A DNA stretch of 64,000 nt, taken from NCBI GenBank assembly GCA_023958095.1, contig JAMLGJ010000014.1, positions 1 to 64,000 on the forward strand, given 5' to 3'. The notes beneath the pieces were generated by a model. It was not told where the DNA came from and searched no databases. It saw nothing but the letters and a program-made list of their open reading frames with translations. Numbering within the stretch: position 1 is the stretch's first letter; each line of letters starts with the position of its first letter. The position numbers were made by a program, and so were the translations under genes. The DNA is from Microthrixaceae bacterium. GTDB taxonomy: Bacteria; Actinomycetota; Acidimicrobiia; Acidimicrobiales; Microtrichaceae. This document shows positions 25,480 through 38,162 of this stretch, one piece after another.

Positions 25480-26610
25480 TCAGCGGCGGCGCTCACCCGA
25501 ACGGCGGCGCTTCCCGGCCGACTTCTGTGAGGCCGTGTCCGAGGTCCTGCCCGTTGTCGACTTCTCATGGGCCTTCTGGCTCTTGACGCTCTTGCCCGGC
25601 CCGCGCTCCGAGGACGCACCGTTGGAGGCGGACTTGTTGCCCTTGTCCTTCTTGTTGGCCTTGGCCTTCTCGTTGGCCTTCTCCTTGGCCTTCTCGTTGG
25701 CTTTGGCCTTGGCCGAAGAGCCCTTGGACTTCGCCGGTACGGCCTTGTCCGCCTTGGACTTCTCGGTGGAACGCGCCTCGATCGGGTTCTCTTCGCGGTG
25801 CTTCGCGTAGATGCTGTGGGTGATGTACTTGTTCGTGCCGATCCGACAGAGGTTCTGGGTGGTCCAGTACAGCGCGAGGCCGGCTGGGAATCCGAAGGAG
25901 ATGACCGGCAGGAAGAACGGCATGAACTTCATGATCATCTGCTGCTGGGGATTCGCGCTGGCGTTGGCGTTGCGAGCCTGCAGCTGCCGGTTCTGCACTA
26001 TGCCGGTGACGAGCATGATCCCGAGCAGGGCCAGGAACGGGATGGCGATCAGCACGCCCATCTGGAGTGCCTCGCTGGCCGACAGGCTCAGGTCCATGCC
26101 CAGGAAGTTCATGTCGCTGGTGTGGCTCAACGCCACGTACATGGCGCTGTCGGGGTTCAGGTGCGAGGGCTGGAAGACCTGGTCGGTCATCACCCACGGA
26201 GTGAGGCCGGCTCCTGTCATCGACTGACCACCGATGTGACCGATCCCGGTGCCCAGACCACCGGCGCGCACGGTCAGGCCCCTCATCAGCTGGTACATGA
26301 TGATGAACACGGGCATCTGCGCGATGAGCGGCAGGCAACCGCCCAGCGGGTTGATCTTGTGTTCCTTGTAGAAGGCCATCAACTCGGCGTTGAGCTTCTC
26401 GCGGTCGTTCTTGTACTTCTCCTGGATGCGCTTCATCTCCGGTTGGAGGCGCTGCATCTCGAGCATCGAACGAGTGCTCTTGACCGTGAGCGGCGTGATC
26501 ACCAGCATCACGACCACCGTGAGACCCATGATCGCGAAGCCGTAGTTGGGGATCAGGGTGTAGAAGAAGTTCATCACCGACGCCAAGGCGTCGAAGAGTG
26601 GCTCGAACAT
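25480..26610 (-). CDS. yidC: Membrane protein insertase YidC
   Basis: Inserts and folds membrane proteins. 376 residues with five TM regions (first at about 12-42) and the cytosolic hairpin KSTRSMLEMQRLQPEMKRIQ. INPLGGCLPLIAQMPVFIIM and FGFPAGLALYWTTQNLCRIG are conserved. From residue 280 the tail is Lys/Ala/Asn repeats (KAKANEKAKEKANEKAKA) and ends GKRRRSGERRR, a strongly basic ribosome-facing extension. Start ATG overlaps the yidD stop (TGATG). Confidence 0.95.
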   Translation of the reverse strand: MFEPLFDALASVMNFFYTLIPNYGFAIMGLTVVVMLVITPLTVKSTRSMLEMQRLQPEMKRIQEKYKNDREKLNAELMAFYKEHKINPLGGCLPLIAQMPVFIIMYQLMRGLTVRAGGLGTGIGHIGGQSMTGAGLTPWVMTDQVFQPSHLNPDSAMYVALSHTSDMNFLGMDLSLSASEALQMGVLIAIPFLALLGIMLVTGIVQNRQLQARNANASANPQQQMIMKFMPFFLPVISFGFPAGLALYWTTQNLCRIGTNKYITHSIYAKHREENPIEARSTEKSKADKAVPAKSKGSSAKAKANEKAKEKANEKAKANKKDKGNKSASNGASSERGPGKSVKSQKAHEKSTTGRTSDTASQKSAGKRRRSGERRR

Positions 26611-26951
26611 CAGTTCTCCTCGGGACTCTGGTCGCTGGTGGCCGCCCGGGCGGGGCCATCGGGTTCCGGCGGAACCTCATCGGTGTGCTGGTCCTCGCGC
26701 CCGGGCACCGGGTCGTAACCGGAAGTTCCCCACGGGTGACACCTGGCAAGGCGCTTGACCGCCAACCACCCACCCCTCGCGGCACCGTGGGTCTCCAATG
26801 CCTCGATCGCGTAGGTGGAGCAACTCGGAACGTGGCGGCACGGTGAGGGTCGGTCGGCCCTCACCGTCTGGTAGACGCGCACCGGAACGATCGCCACACG
26901 TGCCGACACGGAGGTGTGCTCGGGCCGGCGGTCCGCTCCGGTCGACATCAT
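26610..26951 (-). CDS. yidD: Membrane protein insertion efficiency factor YidD
   Basis: Small protein that helps YidC. 113 residues; core [20 protein letters not shown] then [19 protein letters not shown] and [17 protein letters not shown], all typical with conserved Cys. The longer upstream frame is a shadow of rnpA: ATG 26951 overlaps the rnpA stop (ATGA). The last 25 residues are a Pro/Glu-rich extension. Confidence 0.93.
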   Translation of the reverse strand: MMSTGADRRPEHTSVSARVAIVPVRVYQTVRADRPSPCRHVPSCSTYAIEALETHGAARGGWLAVKRLARCHPWGTSGYDPVPGREDQHTDEVPPEPDGPARAATSDQSPEEN

Positions 26952-27304
26952 TGCGCCGCGGGGGCCTGCTCGGCGGCCACCCCGAGGGCCTCCGCGAGCC
27001 ACTCCCTGAGTTGCCCGAAGGAGGGCTCGCGGCGACTGGGCATCACACCGACCAGTATCCAGCACTGTGGGAGCACACCTTCTGACTCGATCGCCCGCGC
27101 CGCCTCGCGCAGGCGCCTCCGGACTCGATTGCGTCGCACGGCACTCCCGTAGCCACGGGGCACCGCGAAACCCATCGCTGCTGAGGACGGGCCGATCTCC
27201 TCGAGTGGCGGAGCCGTCGAAACCCGTAGCCTTCCAACACGCTGCGTGGTCGCGTGCGCGCGGAGGTGGTTGAACTGGGCCCGCCGAGTGAGGCGTTCGA
27301 CCAC
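26948..27304 (-). CDS. rnpA: Ribonuclease P protein component
   Basis: Protein subunit of RNase P, which matures tRNA 5' ends. 118 residues: [15 protein letters not shown] at the start, [20 protein letters not shown] (RNA-binding RNR motif) in the middle. GTG 27304 lies 8 nt downstream of the rpmH stop. Order rpmH-rnpA-yidD-yidC-khpB-rsmG is complete. Confidence 0.95.
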   Translation of the reverse strand: MVERLTRRAQFNHLRAHATTQRVGRLRVSTAPPLEEIGPSSAAMGFAVPRGYGSAVRRNRVRRRLREAARAIESEGVLPQCWILVGVMPSRREPSFGQLREWLAEALGVAAEQAPAAQ

Positions 27305-27312
27305 CGCGACAC

Positions 27313-27447
27313 TCAGGCCGAGAGCTTCTGGCGACCCTTGCGGCGGCGATTCTTGATGATCGACCGACCGGCGCGGTCCGACATCCGGTGTCGGAAACCG
27401 TGCTTCCTGGCCCGGCGACGCTTGTTGGGCTGGTATGTACGCTTCAC
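27313..27447 (-). CDS. rpmH: 50S ribosomal protein bL34
   Basis: 44 residues, the normal length: begins [20 protein letters not shown] and continues [20 protein letters not shown] before KLSA. Start GTG 27447 with GGAG 5 nt upstream. First gene of the minus-strand operon leaving the origin, divergent from dnaA. Confidence 0.96.
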   Translation of the reverse strand: MKRTYQPNKRRRARKHGFRHRMSDRAGRSIIKNRRRKGRQKLSA

Positions 27448-27792
27448 TGTTTCTCCGGTCCTGTGCCCCTGGTGCCGAGACTGGGTCCGTCCGCACGGAT
27501 GCCGGGGCGACCAGCACCGTGGTCACCACCGATCGCAGCTCGGAAATGGGGTTCAACCCGTTCACGCTATGCGAAGCACCGCGACGGGTCCAACCGGGCC
27601 ACCACCACGAACGGCGGCGGGTTCCGGTTGCCCCGAGTTCACCGAGTGGCTAGCTTCGCCCGTTGCCGGGCTCAGCCCGGCCAGTCGCGGTTGTGGGGTT
27701 ATCCACAATGTGTGGAACGGTTGTGGACAGACCCTGTTGGCGCAAGGGCGTCATTCCGTGGTCGCACAGCCCGCTACCAGGGAGGACCAGCG
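27448..27792. other. Origin region, rpmH-dnaA segment
   Basis: 345-bp gene-free region between divergent rpmH and dnaA. A perfect DnaA box TTATCCACA lies at 27699-27707 and a one-mismatch box on the minus strand at 27722-27730 (CTGTCCACA), with more TGTGG half-boxes between them (27691-27730). It must also hold the rpmH and dnaA promoters. The dnaA RBS is at 27781. It probably serves dnaA autoregulation and may be part of a bipartite oriC. Confidence 0.75.
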
Positions 27793-29214
27793 TTGAGCAC
27801 AGATGCGATCTCGGTCTGGGACTCCGCTGCCGCGGTCCTCGCTGAACAGGTGACCGAAACGGTGTGGAACTCGACCTTCAGCGAGTTGAACGCCACCGGT
27901 CTGGATGACGAGGTGCTCACCCTGTCGGTGCCCTCCCAGGTGCTCCGTCAGCGCATCGAACAGCGCTATCGGGGTTTGATCGAGGCCGTCCTCGCCGACG
28001 AGGGCCACGGCGAGCTGAGCGTCGTGTTCGAGGTGGAGGTGCAGCCACCCGCCTCGCCGGGTGAGCACACTGCCCCTCGGGATCCCGTTCACCGGCCGGT
28101 CGAGCCGGTCGGCGGTTCCCCCGAGGCGGATTCCCGCGACACCGCCGCGGCCCAACCATCCCCGGGACCCTCGGGGCTCGGCGGACAGGACGCCTCGATC
28201 AGGCCCTACACCTTCGATTCCTTCGTCACCGGGCCATCCAACCGCTTCGCGCACGCCGCAGCCCTGTCGGTGGCGGAGACCCCGGCACGCAGCTACAACC
28301 CGCTGTTCGTCTACGGCGGAGCGGGGCTCGGCAAGACCCACCTCCTGTACGCGATCGCCGGCTACGTCAGGCAGAACTACTCGTCGTACCGGGTCCGGTA
28401 CATCTCCACCGAGACGATGCTCAACGAGTTCGTCGAGGCGATCCGCAACGGCACCCAGCAGGCCTTCAAGCAGCGCTACCGCGAGATCGACGTGCTGTTG
28501 GTCGACGACATCCAGTTCATCGAGGGCAAGGAACAGCTCCAGGAGGAGTTCTTCCACACCTTCAACACGTTGCACGACGCCCAGCGTCAGATCGTGTTGT
28601 CCTCCGACCGGCCACCCGACTCGATCGCCACCCTCGAGGAACGGCTGCGGAGCAGGTTCAAGATGGGCCTGATGACCGACATCCAGCCTCCGGACTTCGA
28701 GACCAGGCTCGCCATCCTGCGCAAGAAGGGTGAACGGGCCGGGTCCCACGTACCACCGGAGGTGCTCGAGTTCATCGCCACCAACATCACCTACAACATC
28801 CGCGAACTCGAGGGTGCGTTGATCCGCGTCAACGCGTTCGCCGCCCTCAACGACACCGAGCTCAACGTCCCGCTGGCCCAGGACATCCTCTCGGACATAC
28901 TCAACGCAGCCAAGCCCCGGCTCATCACGGCCGCCATGATCCTCGAGAAGACCAGTGAGCAGTTCGGCTTCACCATCGAGCAACTGTGCAGCACCAAGCG
29001 CAGTCGCGACCTGGTCCACGCCCGCCAGGTCAGCATGTACGTATGCCGTGAGCTCACCGACCTCTCCTATCCGCAGATCGGGGCCGAGTACGGCGGCAAG
29101 GACCACACGACGGTCCTGTACGCCTACGAGAAGATCTCGAAGCTCATGAAGGAACGCCTCAAGACCTATGAGGACGTCACCCTCCTGATCCAGTCCGTGC
29201 TGTCCGGCAACTGA
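27793..29214 (+). CDS. dnaA: Chromosomal replication initiator DnaA
   Basis: Binds DnaA boxes and opens oriC. 473 residues: domain I (1-80), a variable Pro/Glu/Ser-rich domain II (about 85-135), AAA+ domain with YGGAGLGKTHLLYA (Walker A, 174-187) and VLLVDDIQFIEGKE (Walker B), and domain IV with the signature GGKDHTTVLYAYEKI. TTG 27793 is the start: GGAGGA at 27781-27786 is 6 nt upstream. Oriented away from rpmH, with dnaN next after 369 bp. Confidence 0.97.
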   Translation: MSTDAISVWDSAAAVLAEQVTETVWNSTFSELNATGLDDEVLTLSVPSQVLRQRIEQRYRGLIEAVLADEGHGELSVVFEVEVQPPASPGEHTAPRDPVHRPVEPVGGSPEADSRDTAAAQPSPGPSGLGGQDASIRPYTFDSFVTGPSNRFAHAAALSVAETPARSYNPLFVYGGAGLGKTHLLYAIAGYVRQNYSSYRVRYISTETMLNEFVEAIRNGTQQAFKQRYREIDVLLVDDIQFIEGKEQLQEEFFHTFNTLHDAQRQIVLSSDRPPDSIATLEERLRSRFKMGLMTDIQPPDFETRLAILRKKGERAGSHVPPEVLEFIATNITYNIRELEGALIRVNAFAALNDTELNVPLAQDILSDILNAAKPRLITAAMILEKTSEQFGFTIEQLCSTKRSRDLVHARQVSMYVCRELTDLSYPQIGAEYGGKDHTTVLYAYEKISKLMKERLKTYEDVTLLIQSVLSGN

Positions 29215-29583
29215 ATCCACCGCAACTCGATCCCCGGAGGCACTGGGAACCGGGCGCACCACCCACCGGCTCCCGGGTCCGGGGCGTGCGACCCCGGGAT
29301 GTGGGTCGCGCTGGGAACATGCTGTGCCAAAGGTGTTCGCCGAGGGGCACTCGGTTGTGAAGGGGAGCGCGGTCGCGCTGGGGACGACGATCCCTCGTGG
29401 CGCACTCTTCAACAGACAGCGATGTAACTACGCGCGTGGACTGTGGATGTTGTGCGCCGGCTGTGGATCAGGGAACCGGACCAGCGCTGGGCTGCGCTAG
29501 GTTTCCCACAATCCACAGTCACTTCTACTCCCACCACCTGTCCATAGGTATGAATGCCGCGGGGGTGGGGAAAGCGAGTTCCG
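29215..29583. other. oriC: Origin region, dnaA-dnaN segment (probable oriC)
   Basis: 369 bp without a gene, the usual actinobacterial oriC position. DnaA-box-like sites cluster at 29442-29450 and 29462-29470 (minus; the second has one mismatch) and 29509-29517 (plus). Nearer dnaA there is a hairpin GCGACCC/GGGTCGC (29288-29309), probably the dnaA terminator, and an imperfect direct repeat GGTCGCGCTGGG at 29304 and 29372. A clear AT-rich unwinding element is not obvious; 29430-29560 is the most AT-rich stretch. Confidence 0.75.
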
Positions 29584-30675
29584 GTGAAGTTCAGATGTGA
29601 ACGAGACGTCCTCGTGGAAGCACTCGCCATGGCAGGTCGGGCATCCACCACGCGCAACGCCCTGCCGGTGCTGTCCGGAGTGAAGCTCACCCTCACCGGT
29701 GACCGGCTGTCGGTGACCGGAAGCGACCTGGAACTCACGATCACCGTCACGATCGACGTGGCGGGAGCAGCCGACGGGATCGCCGTGCTGCCGGCGAAGC
29801 TGGCGGCTGACATCGTGCGCCACTTCGAACCGGGTGCGATCGAGATCGACGCGACGGGGGAACGGCCTCGTGTGTCGGGGGGCCGCTCGGAGTTCTTCTT
29901 GAACTCGATCCCCGCGGACGAGTACCCGGCCCGACACGAGGCGGTCGGTGAATCGGTGACCCTCGCTGCGGGTGACCTCGCCGAGGGTCTGCGCCAGGTG
30001 GTCAAGGCTGCATCGACCGACGACAGCCGCCCGGTCCTCACCGGTGTGCTCATGACCTCGGAGGGCGAGGGGCTTCGTCTCGTGTCCACCGATTCCTACC
30101 GCCTGGCCGTCCGTGACCTCCCCGGCGCCGCGGTCCTCAAGGCGGGTCAGCAGGTCCTCGTGCCCTCCAAGGCCCTGAACGAGGTCGCACGCATCCTCGG
30201 TGAGGACGACGACGTCTCACTGGTACTCGGCGACAACGACGTCACCTTCGAGGTCGGCAGCGTCTCGGTGTCGACCCAGCTCATCCAGGGCGACTTCCCC
30301 GACTACGGCAAGCTCATTCCCCAGGAGCGTCCGAGTGCGTTGGTGGTGAACCGGCAGCTGTTCATGGACGCCCTGCGCCGCGTCAAGCTGATGGCGGCCG
30401 AGCACACACCGGTGCGGCTGGGCATGTCCACCGATGCCCTCGTCCTTCGAACCGTGAACACCGACCTCGGTGAGGCGGTCGAGGAGCTCGACGCCAGCTA
30501 CCAGGGTGAGGAGCTCTCGGTGGCGTTCAACCCCGAGTTCCTCCTGCACGGCCTCGAGGTCACTCCGGGCGACGACGTGTCGGTCGAGAGCACCGATGCC
30601 TCCAAGCCGGCAATGCTGCGCGCCGTCGACACCGACGAGTTCCTGTACCTGCTCATGCCGGTTCGGGTGTCCTGA
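29584..30675 (+). CDS. dnaN: DNA polymerase III beta sliding clamp
   Basis: Ring-shaped clamp holding the polymerase on DNA. 363 residues, three-domain clamp: starts VKFRCERDVLVEALAMAGRA, with TTRNALPVLSGVKL, GDFPDYGKLIP and the C-terminal LLMPVRVS, all family hallmarks. GTG 29584. The preceding ATG (29554) has no SD and the shorter form fits family length. recF follows 4 bp after the stop. Confidence 0.96.
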   Translation: MKFRCERDVLVEALAMAGRASTTRNALPVLSGVKLTLTGDRLSVTGSDLELTITVTIDVAGAADGIAVLPAKLAADIVRHFEPGAIEIDATGERPRVSGGRSEFFLNSIPADEYPARHEAVGESVTLAAGDLAEGLRQVVKAASTDDSRPVLTGVLMTSEGEGLRLVSTDSYRLAVRDLPGAAVLKAGQQVLVPSKALNEVARILGEDDDVSLVLGDNDVTFEVGSVSVSTQLIQGDFPDYGKLIPQERPSALVVNRQLFMDALRRVKLMAAEHTPVRLGMSTDALVLRTVNTDLGEAVEELDASYQGEELSVAFNPEFLLHGLEVTPGDDVSVESTDASKPAMLRAVDTDEFLYLLMPVRVS

Positions 30676-30679
30676 CCGG

Positions 30680-34346
<3,667 letters not shown>

Positions 34347-34385
34347 GCCGCGACCAGCCCGGACCCGACGAACGAGATCCCACCG

Positions 34386-36959
34386 ATGAGCGACGAACCA
34401 GAATCCGGTACCCCTGCGGGGCCCGAGTCCGATTCCCCGGTCGGCGGTGGCACTGCCCCGTCCACCGTGGCCAGCGGGGCCATCGACTCGATAGAGATCC
34501 AGGCCGAGATGGAGCAGTCGTTCCTCGACTACGCCATGTCGGTCATCGTCTCGCGTGCTCTGCCCGACGTCCGTGACGGACTCAAGCCGGTGCACCGGCG
34601 GATCCTCTGGGCGATGCACGACGCCGGGCTGCGGCCGGACCGCAACCACAAGAAGTCCGCCACCGTGGTGGGCGACGTCATCGGCAAGTACCACCCCCAC
34701 GGCGACCAGGCGGTCTACGACGCCCTCGTGCGCATGGGCCAGTCGTTCTCACTGCTGCACCCCCTGGTGGATCCCCACGGCAACTTCGGATCCCCCTCCG
34801 ACCCGCCGGCGGCATACCGCTACACCGAGTGCCGGCTGTCGAGCATCGCGATGCAGATGCTCGCGGGCATCGACGAGGAGACCGTCGACTTCACACCCAC
34901 CTTCGACGGTTCCGGCGAGGAACCGTCGGTGCTCCCGGGGCGCTTCCCCAACCTGTTGGTCAACGGCAGCCAGGGCATCGCGGTGGGCATGGCCACGAAC
35001 ATCCCCACCCACAACCTCGGTGAGGTGATCGATGCCACGGTCCACCTGCTGTCCAATCCCGAGGCCACCACCGACGACCTCATGGAGTTCGTGCGCGGCC
35101 CCGACTTCCCCACCGGGGGGATGATCATGGGCCGTGCCGGGCTGGTGTCGGCCTTCCGCACCGGAAGGGGTTCGGTGAAGCTGCGTGCCCGCGCCGAGAT
35201 CGAGGAGGCGGGCAACTCCGAACGGATCGTCGTGACCGAGATCCCGTACCAGACCTCGGTGGAGGGCATCTCCGAGAAGATCGCGGACCTCGCCAACAAC
35301 GGTGTGGTGGAGGGCATCCGTGAGATACGCGACGAACGCTCCAGGGGTGAGACGCGTCTCGTGATCGAACTCAAGCGCGATGCCAACGCGCACGTGATCC
35401 TCAACAACCTCTACAAGCACTCGCCGCTGCAGACCACCTTCGGTGTGAACATGGTGGCCCTGGTCGACGGCGTGCCGCGCACCCTCACCCTGCGCGACGC
35501 CCTGGGTCACTACGTCGCCCACCAGATCGAGGTGGTCACGAGGCGCAGCCAGTTCCGCCTGGACCGTGCCCGTCGCCGGGCCCACATCGTCGAGGGATTC
35601 CTCAAGGCACTCGACATCATCGACGAGATCATCGCCGCGATAAGGGCCTCGGAGGATCGGGCGGCGGCGATCGTCGCACTGCAGGGCGAATCGTTCGCGT
35701 TCAGCGAGATCCAGGCCACCGAGATCGTCGACATGCGGCTCTCGACACTCACGCGGCTCGGGCGGGAGCGCCTCGAGGAGGAACTCGAGGAGCTCCGCAG
35801 GGTCATCGCCGAGCTCGAGGCGATACTGGGTGACGAGGGGAAGCTGCGGGCCACCATCTCCGAGGAGCTCATCGAGATCCGCGACGAGTTCGCGACGCCG
35901 AGACGCTCCACCCTCGAACACGACGACGGCGACCTGGACGTCGAGGACCTCATCGACGACGAGGACGTCGTGGTCCTCATGACCGGCCGGGGATACCTCA
36001 AGCGCGTCTCCGCCGACGCGTTCCGTACCCAGGGGCGCGGCGGACGGGGGGTGGCCGGGGCGAAGCTCCGTGACGAGGACGTGATCACCCACCTCCTGTA
36101 CACCTCCGCACACGCGTACCTGTTGTTCTTCTCCAATCGCGGCAAGGTCTACCGCCTCAAGGCCCACCGGATTCCCCAGCGTGACCGCACCGCGCAGGGC
36201 CAGGCCATCGTGAACCTGTTGAACCTCGAACCCGACGAACGGATCGAGGCGATAATCGACACCCGCGACTACGAGACGCATCGGTTCCTGTTCTTCGTGA
36301 CGCGCAACGGAGTGGTCAAGAAGACGGCCTTCAACGCCTATGACAGCTCCCGCCGCGACGGCCTCATCGCCATCGGTCTGCGAGAGGGCGACGAACTGGT
36401 GCGGGTGCTGCCCACCTCCGGCGAGGACGACGTCGTACTGGTGACCCGTGCCGGACGTGGCATCCGCTTCGCCGAGTCCGACGTCCGCTCGATGGGGCGC
36501 GGCGCGAGCGGTGTGCGGGGCATCCGGCTGCGTGACGACGACGTGGTCGTCGGTGCCGGAGCGGTCACCTCCGATGACGACATGATGCTGACCGTCACCG
36601 ACAGCGGCTACGGGAAGCGGACCGCCATGGGCGGGTTCTCCCGTCACCGCAGGGGTGGCCAGGGCGTACGTGCCCACAAGCTGAGCGGGGACCGAGGGTC
36701 TCTGCTGACCGGGTTCCTGGTCGAGCCCGACGACGAGGTGATGCTGATCACCGACGGCGGCGTCGTCATCCGCACCGCGGTGGGTGACATCTCGACGCAG
36801 GGGCGCGACGCCTCGGGTGTACGGGTGATGAACCCGGGGGAGCAGAGCCGTGTCGCAGCCGTGGCGAGGGTGCTGGCTCCCGGCGAGGAGGACCGGGACG
36901 ACGCGGAGGCTCAGGACGACGCGGAGACACCGGCGCCTGACGCGGCTCCCGGTGACTAG
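34386..36959 (+). CDS. gyrA: DNA gyrase subunit A
   Basis: Cleavage-religation subunit. 857 residues: winged helix with catalytic Tyr in [11 protein letters not shown], coiled coil, and the C-terminal beta-pinwheel with the GyrA box QGRGGRG, proving gyrase rather than topo IV. The acidic N- and C-terminal tails are disordered. In the quinolone region the sequence is [17 protein letters not shown]: the position of E. coli Ser83 is Gln, and AAMRYTE of other gyrases is AAYRYTE. ATG 34386, 39 bp after gyrB. Confidence 0.96.
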   Translation: MSDEPESGTPAGPESDSPVGGGTAPSTVASGAIDSIEIQAEMEQSFLDYAMSVIVSRALPDVRDGLKPVHRRILWAMHDAGLRPDRNHKKSATVVGDVIGKYHPHGDQAVYDALVRMGQSFSLLHPLVDPHGNFGSPSDPPAAYRYTECRLSSIAMQMLAGIDEETVDFTPTFDGSGEEPSVLPGRFPNLLVNGSQGIAVGMATNIPTHNLGEVIDATVHLLSNPEATTDDLMEFVRGPDFPTGGMIMGRAGLVSAFRTGRGSVKLRARAEIEEAGNSERIVVTEIPYQTSVEGISEKIADLANNGVVEGIREIRDERSRGETRLVIELKRDANAHVILNNLYKHSPLQTTFGVNMVALVDGVPRTLTLRDALGHYVAHQIEVVTRRSQFRLDRARRRAHIVEGFLKALDIIDEIIAAIRASEDRAAAIVALQGESFAFSEIQATEIVDMRLSTLTRLGRERLEEELEELRRVIAELEAILGDEGKLRATISEELIEIRDEFATPRRSTLEHDDGDLDVEDLIDDEDVVVLMTGRGYLKRVSADAFRTQGRGGRGVAGAKLRDEDVITHLLYTSAHAYLLFFSNRGKVYRLKAHRIPQRDRTAQGQAIVNLLNLEPDERIEAIIDTRDYETHRFLFFVTRNGVVKKTAFNAYDSSRRDGLIAIGLREGDELVRVLPTSGEDDVVLVTRAGRGIRFAESDVRSMGRGASGVRGIRLRDDDVVVGAGAVTSDDDMMLTVTDSGYGKRTAMGGFSRHRRGGQGVRAHKLSGDRGSLLTGFLVEPDDEVMLITDGGVVIRTAVGDISTQGRDASGVRVMNPGEQSRVAAVARVLAPGEEDRDDAEAQDDAETPAPDAAPGD

Positions 36960-37266
36960 GCGATCCCGCTCCGAGCGTGCCCTGGCGGCGTTGTTCGTTC
37001 CGGTGCTGTCGGCGGTCACCGTGGCCGCGGTGCTCGTGGTGGTGGGCCTGGGCGTCTCGGCGAGGGACCGGGCCCGGATCGGCACGGTTGCCGACGTGAG
37101 CGCGCTCGCGGCGGTGACGGGCGGTTCCGCTGCGGCGGCCGGGGTCGCATCGGCCAACGGCGCCCGCCTCGAGAGCCTCGAGGTGCAGGGTCGAACCTCC
37201 ACCGTCGTCGTGACGGGAGCGGGGCACCGGGCGGTCGCGTCCGCCGCTCCCGATGCACCCGGCTGA
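36952..37266 (+). CDS. TadE/TadG-like membrane protein
   Basis: 104 residues. One N-terminal TM helix (about 12-33) after a basic RRSRSER, then [20 protein letters not shown] and [15 protein letters not shown]. This follows the actinobacterial TadE-like 'secretion/helicase neighbourhood' pattern (R-A-AAD-AALAAA ... AANGARL-S--VDG), but without its Cys residues. GTG 36952 lies 8 bp inside the gyrA end, so it is co-transcribed with gyrA. The usual Tad pilus partners are not nearby. Function unknown. Confidence 0.68.
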   Translation: MTRRSRSERALAALFVPVLSAVTVAAVLVVVGLGVSARDRARIGTVADVSALAAVTGGSAAAAGVASANGARLESLEVQGRTSTVVVTGAGHRAVASAAPDAPG

Positions 37267-37311
37267 CCGGACCGCTCCGGGCCGCGGTCGCCACAAGTAG
37301 GATCCTCTGGC

Positions 37312-37830
37312 GTGACGGCAACCTCCAGCCGAGAGGTCCACGGCGAAGCTGCGCCGGAGGAACCCGAGACCGAAACCCGCACCTCGCGCCGCGTGCTCGG
37401 ATACCCGCGTCAGCGCTACGAGGCGCGCAAGGTGCGCCGCCTGGTCCGCCACATCGACCCGTGGTCGATCCTGAAGCTGGCGCTGCTCATGTGCCTCTGT
37501 CTGTGGGTGGTGGGCCTGATCGCCGCCGTGGTGGTGTGGTCGGTCGCGAACAACACCGGCGCACTCGACAGCCTGGAACGGTTCTTCAACGAGAGCCTCC
37601 AGCTCGAGGACTTCCAGCTATCCGGCGACGTGCTGTTCAGGCAGTTCGGGCTCATAAGCCTGCTCTGTGCACTCGGCACCACGGCCACGATCGTGGTCGC
37701 GACGCTGGTGTTCAACCTCATCAGCGACATCATCGGTGGGGTGTGGATCTCGGTGATCGAGGAGGAAACCGCTCGTCCCATCGATCCGGATGAGGCCGGC
37801 GGATCGGGCACCCACGTTCGACCTCGGTGA
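37312..37830 (+). CDS. DUF3566 transmembrane protein
   Basis: 172 residues. A charged N-terminal region ends with VRRLVRHIDPWSILKLALLM, then two TM helices (about 53-80 and 105-140) in the DUF3566 pattern (HIDPWSxLK at the first helix, ISDIIGGV after the second). Always found downstream of gyrA in actinobacteria (Rv0007 in M. tuberculosis), function unknown. GTG 37312 has TAGGAT 8 nt upstream, a likely leaderless start with its own promoter. Confidence 0.88.
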   Translation: MTATSSREVHGEAAPEEPETETRTSRRVLGYPRQRYEARKVRRLVRHIDPWSILKLALLMCLCLWVVGLIAAVVVWSVANNTGALDSLERFFNESLQLEDFQLSGDVLFRQFGLISLLCALGTTATIVVATLVFNLISDIIGGVWISVIEEETARPIDPDEAGGSGTHVRPR

Positions 37831-37862
37831 CCACCAACAGCTACGCTGGCGCACCGCTGTAC

Positions 37863-37936
<74 letters not shown>

Positions 37937-38030
37937 CGCAATCGTCCGGTCACAGCCGGCCGCTCGCCCGGCCGCCTCCGTCCTGTGATCCCATGGGGTC
38001 AGAGCCGTGTGATCCCATAGGATGGGCCCG

Positions 38031-38162
38031 ATGAGCCGAACCACCGTCGTGGCCGTGTGCATGGGAGCGTTGCTCGCCCTGGTGCTGCGTCTGCGTGGAA
38101 CGGTTCCCGCGCCGCCGGCACCCGGCGGGTGGCGCGACCTCGACGAGTCCGATCTGGTGTGA
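38031..38162 (+). CDS. Small single-TM protein, possible
   Basis: 43 residues: MSRTTVVAVCMGALLALVLR, a short hydrophobic helix, then a Pro-rich linker and acidic end DLDESDLV. Evidence for a real gene is the TAGGAT -10-like motif 7 nt before ATG 38031 (leaderless pattern) and the 4-bp overlap of its end with the GTG of the next gene. A direct repeat TGTGATCCCAT (37984, 38008) lies just upstream. No known family. Confidence 0.45.
   Translation: MSRTTVVAVCMGALLALVLRLRGTVPAPPAPGGWRDLDESDLV

Noticed and set aside
34749-37382. 877-codon minus-strand frame opposite gyrA
   Set aside because: Antisense shadow of gyrA. Composition is His/Val/Arg-rich without any motif.
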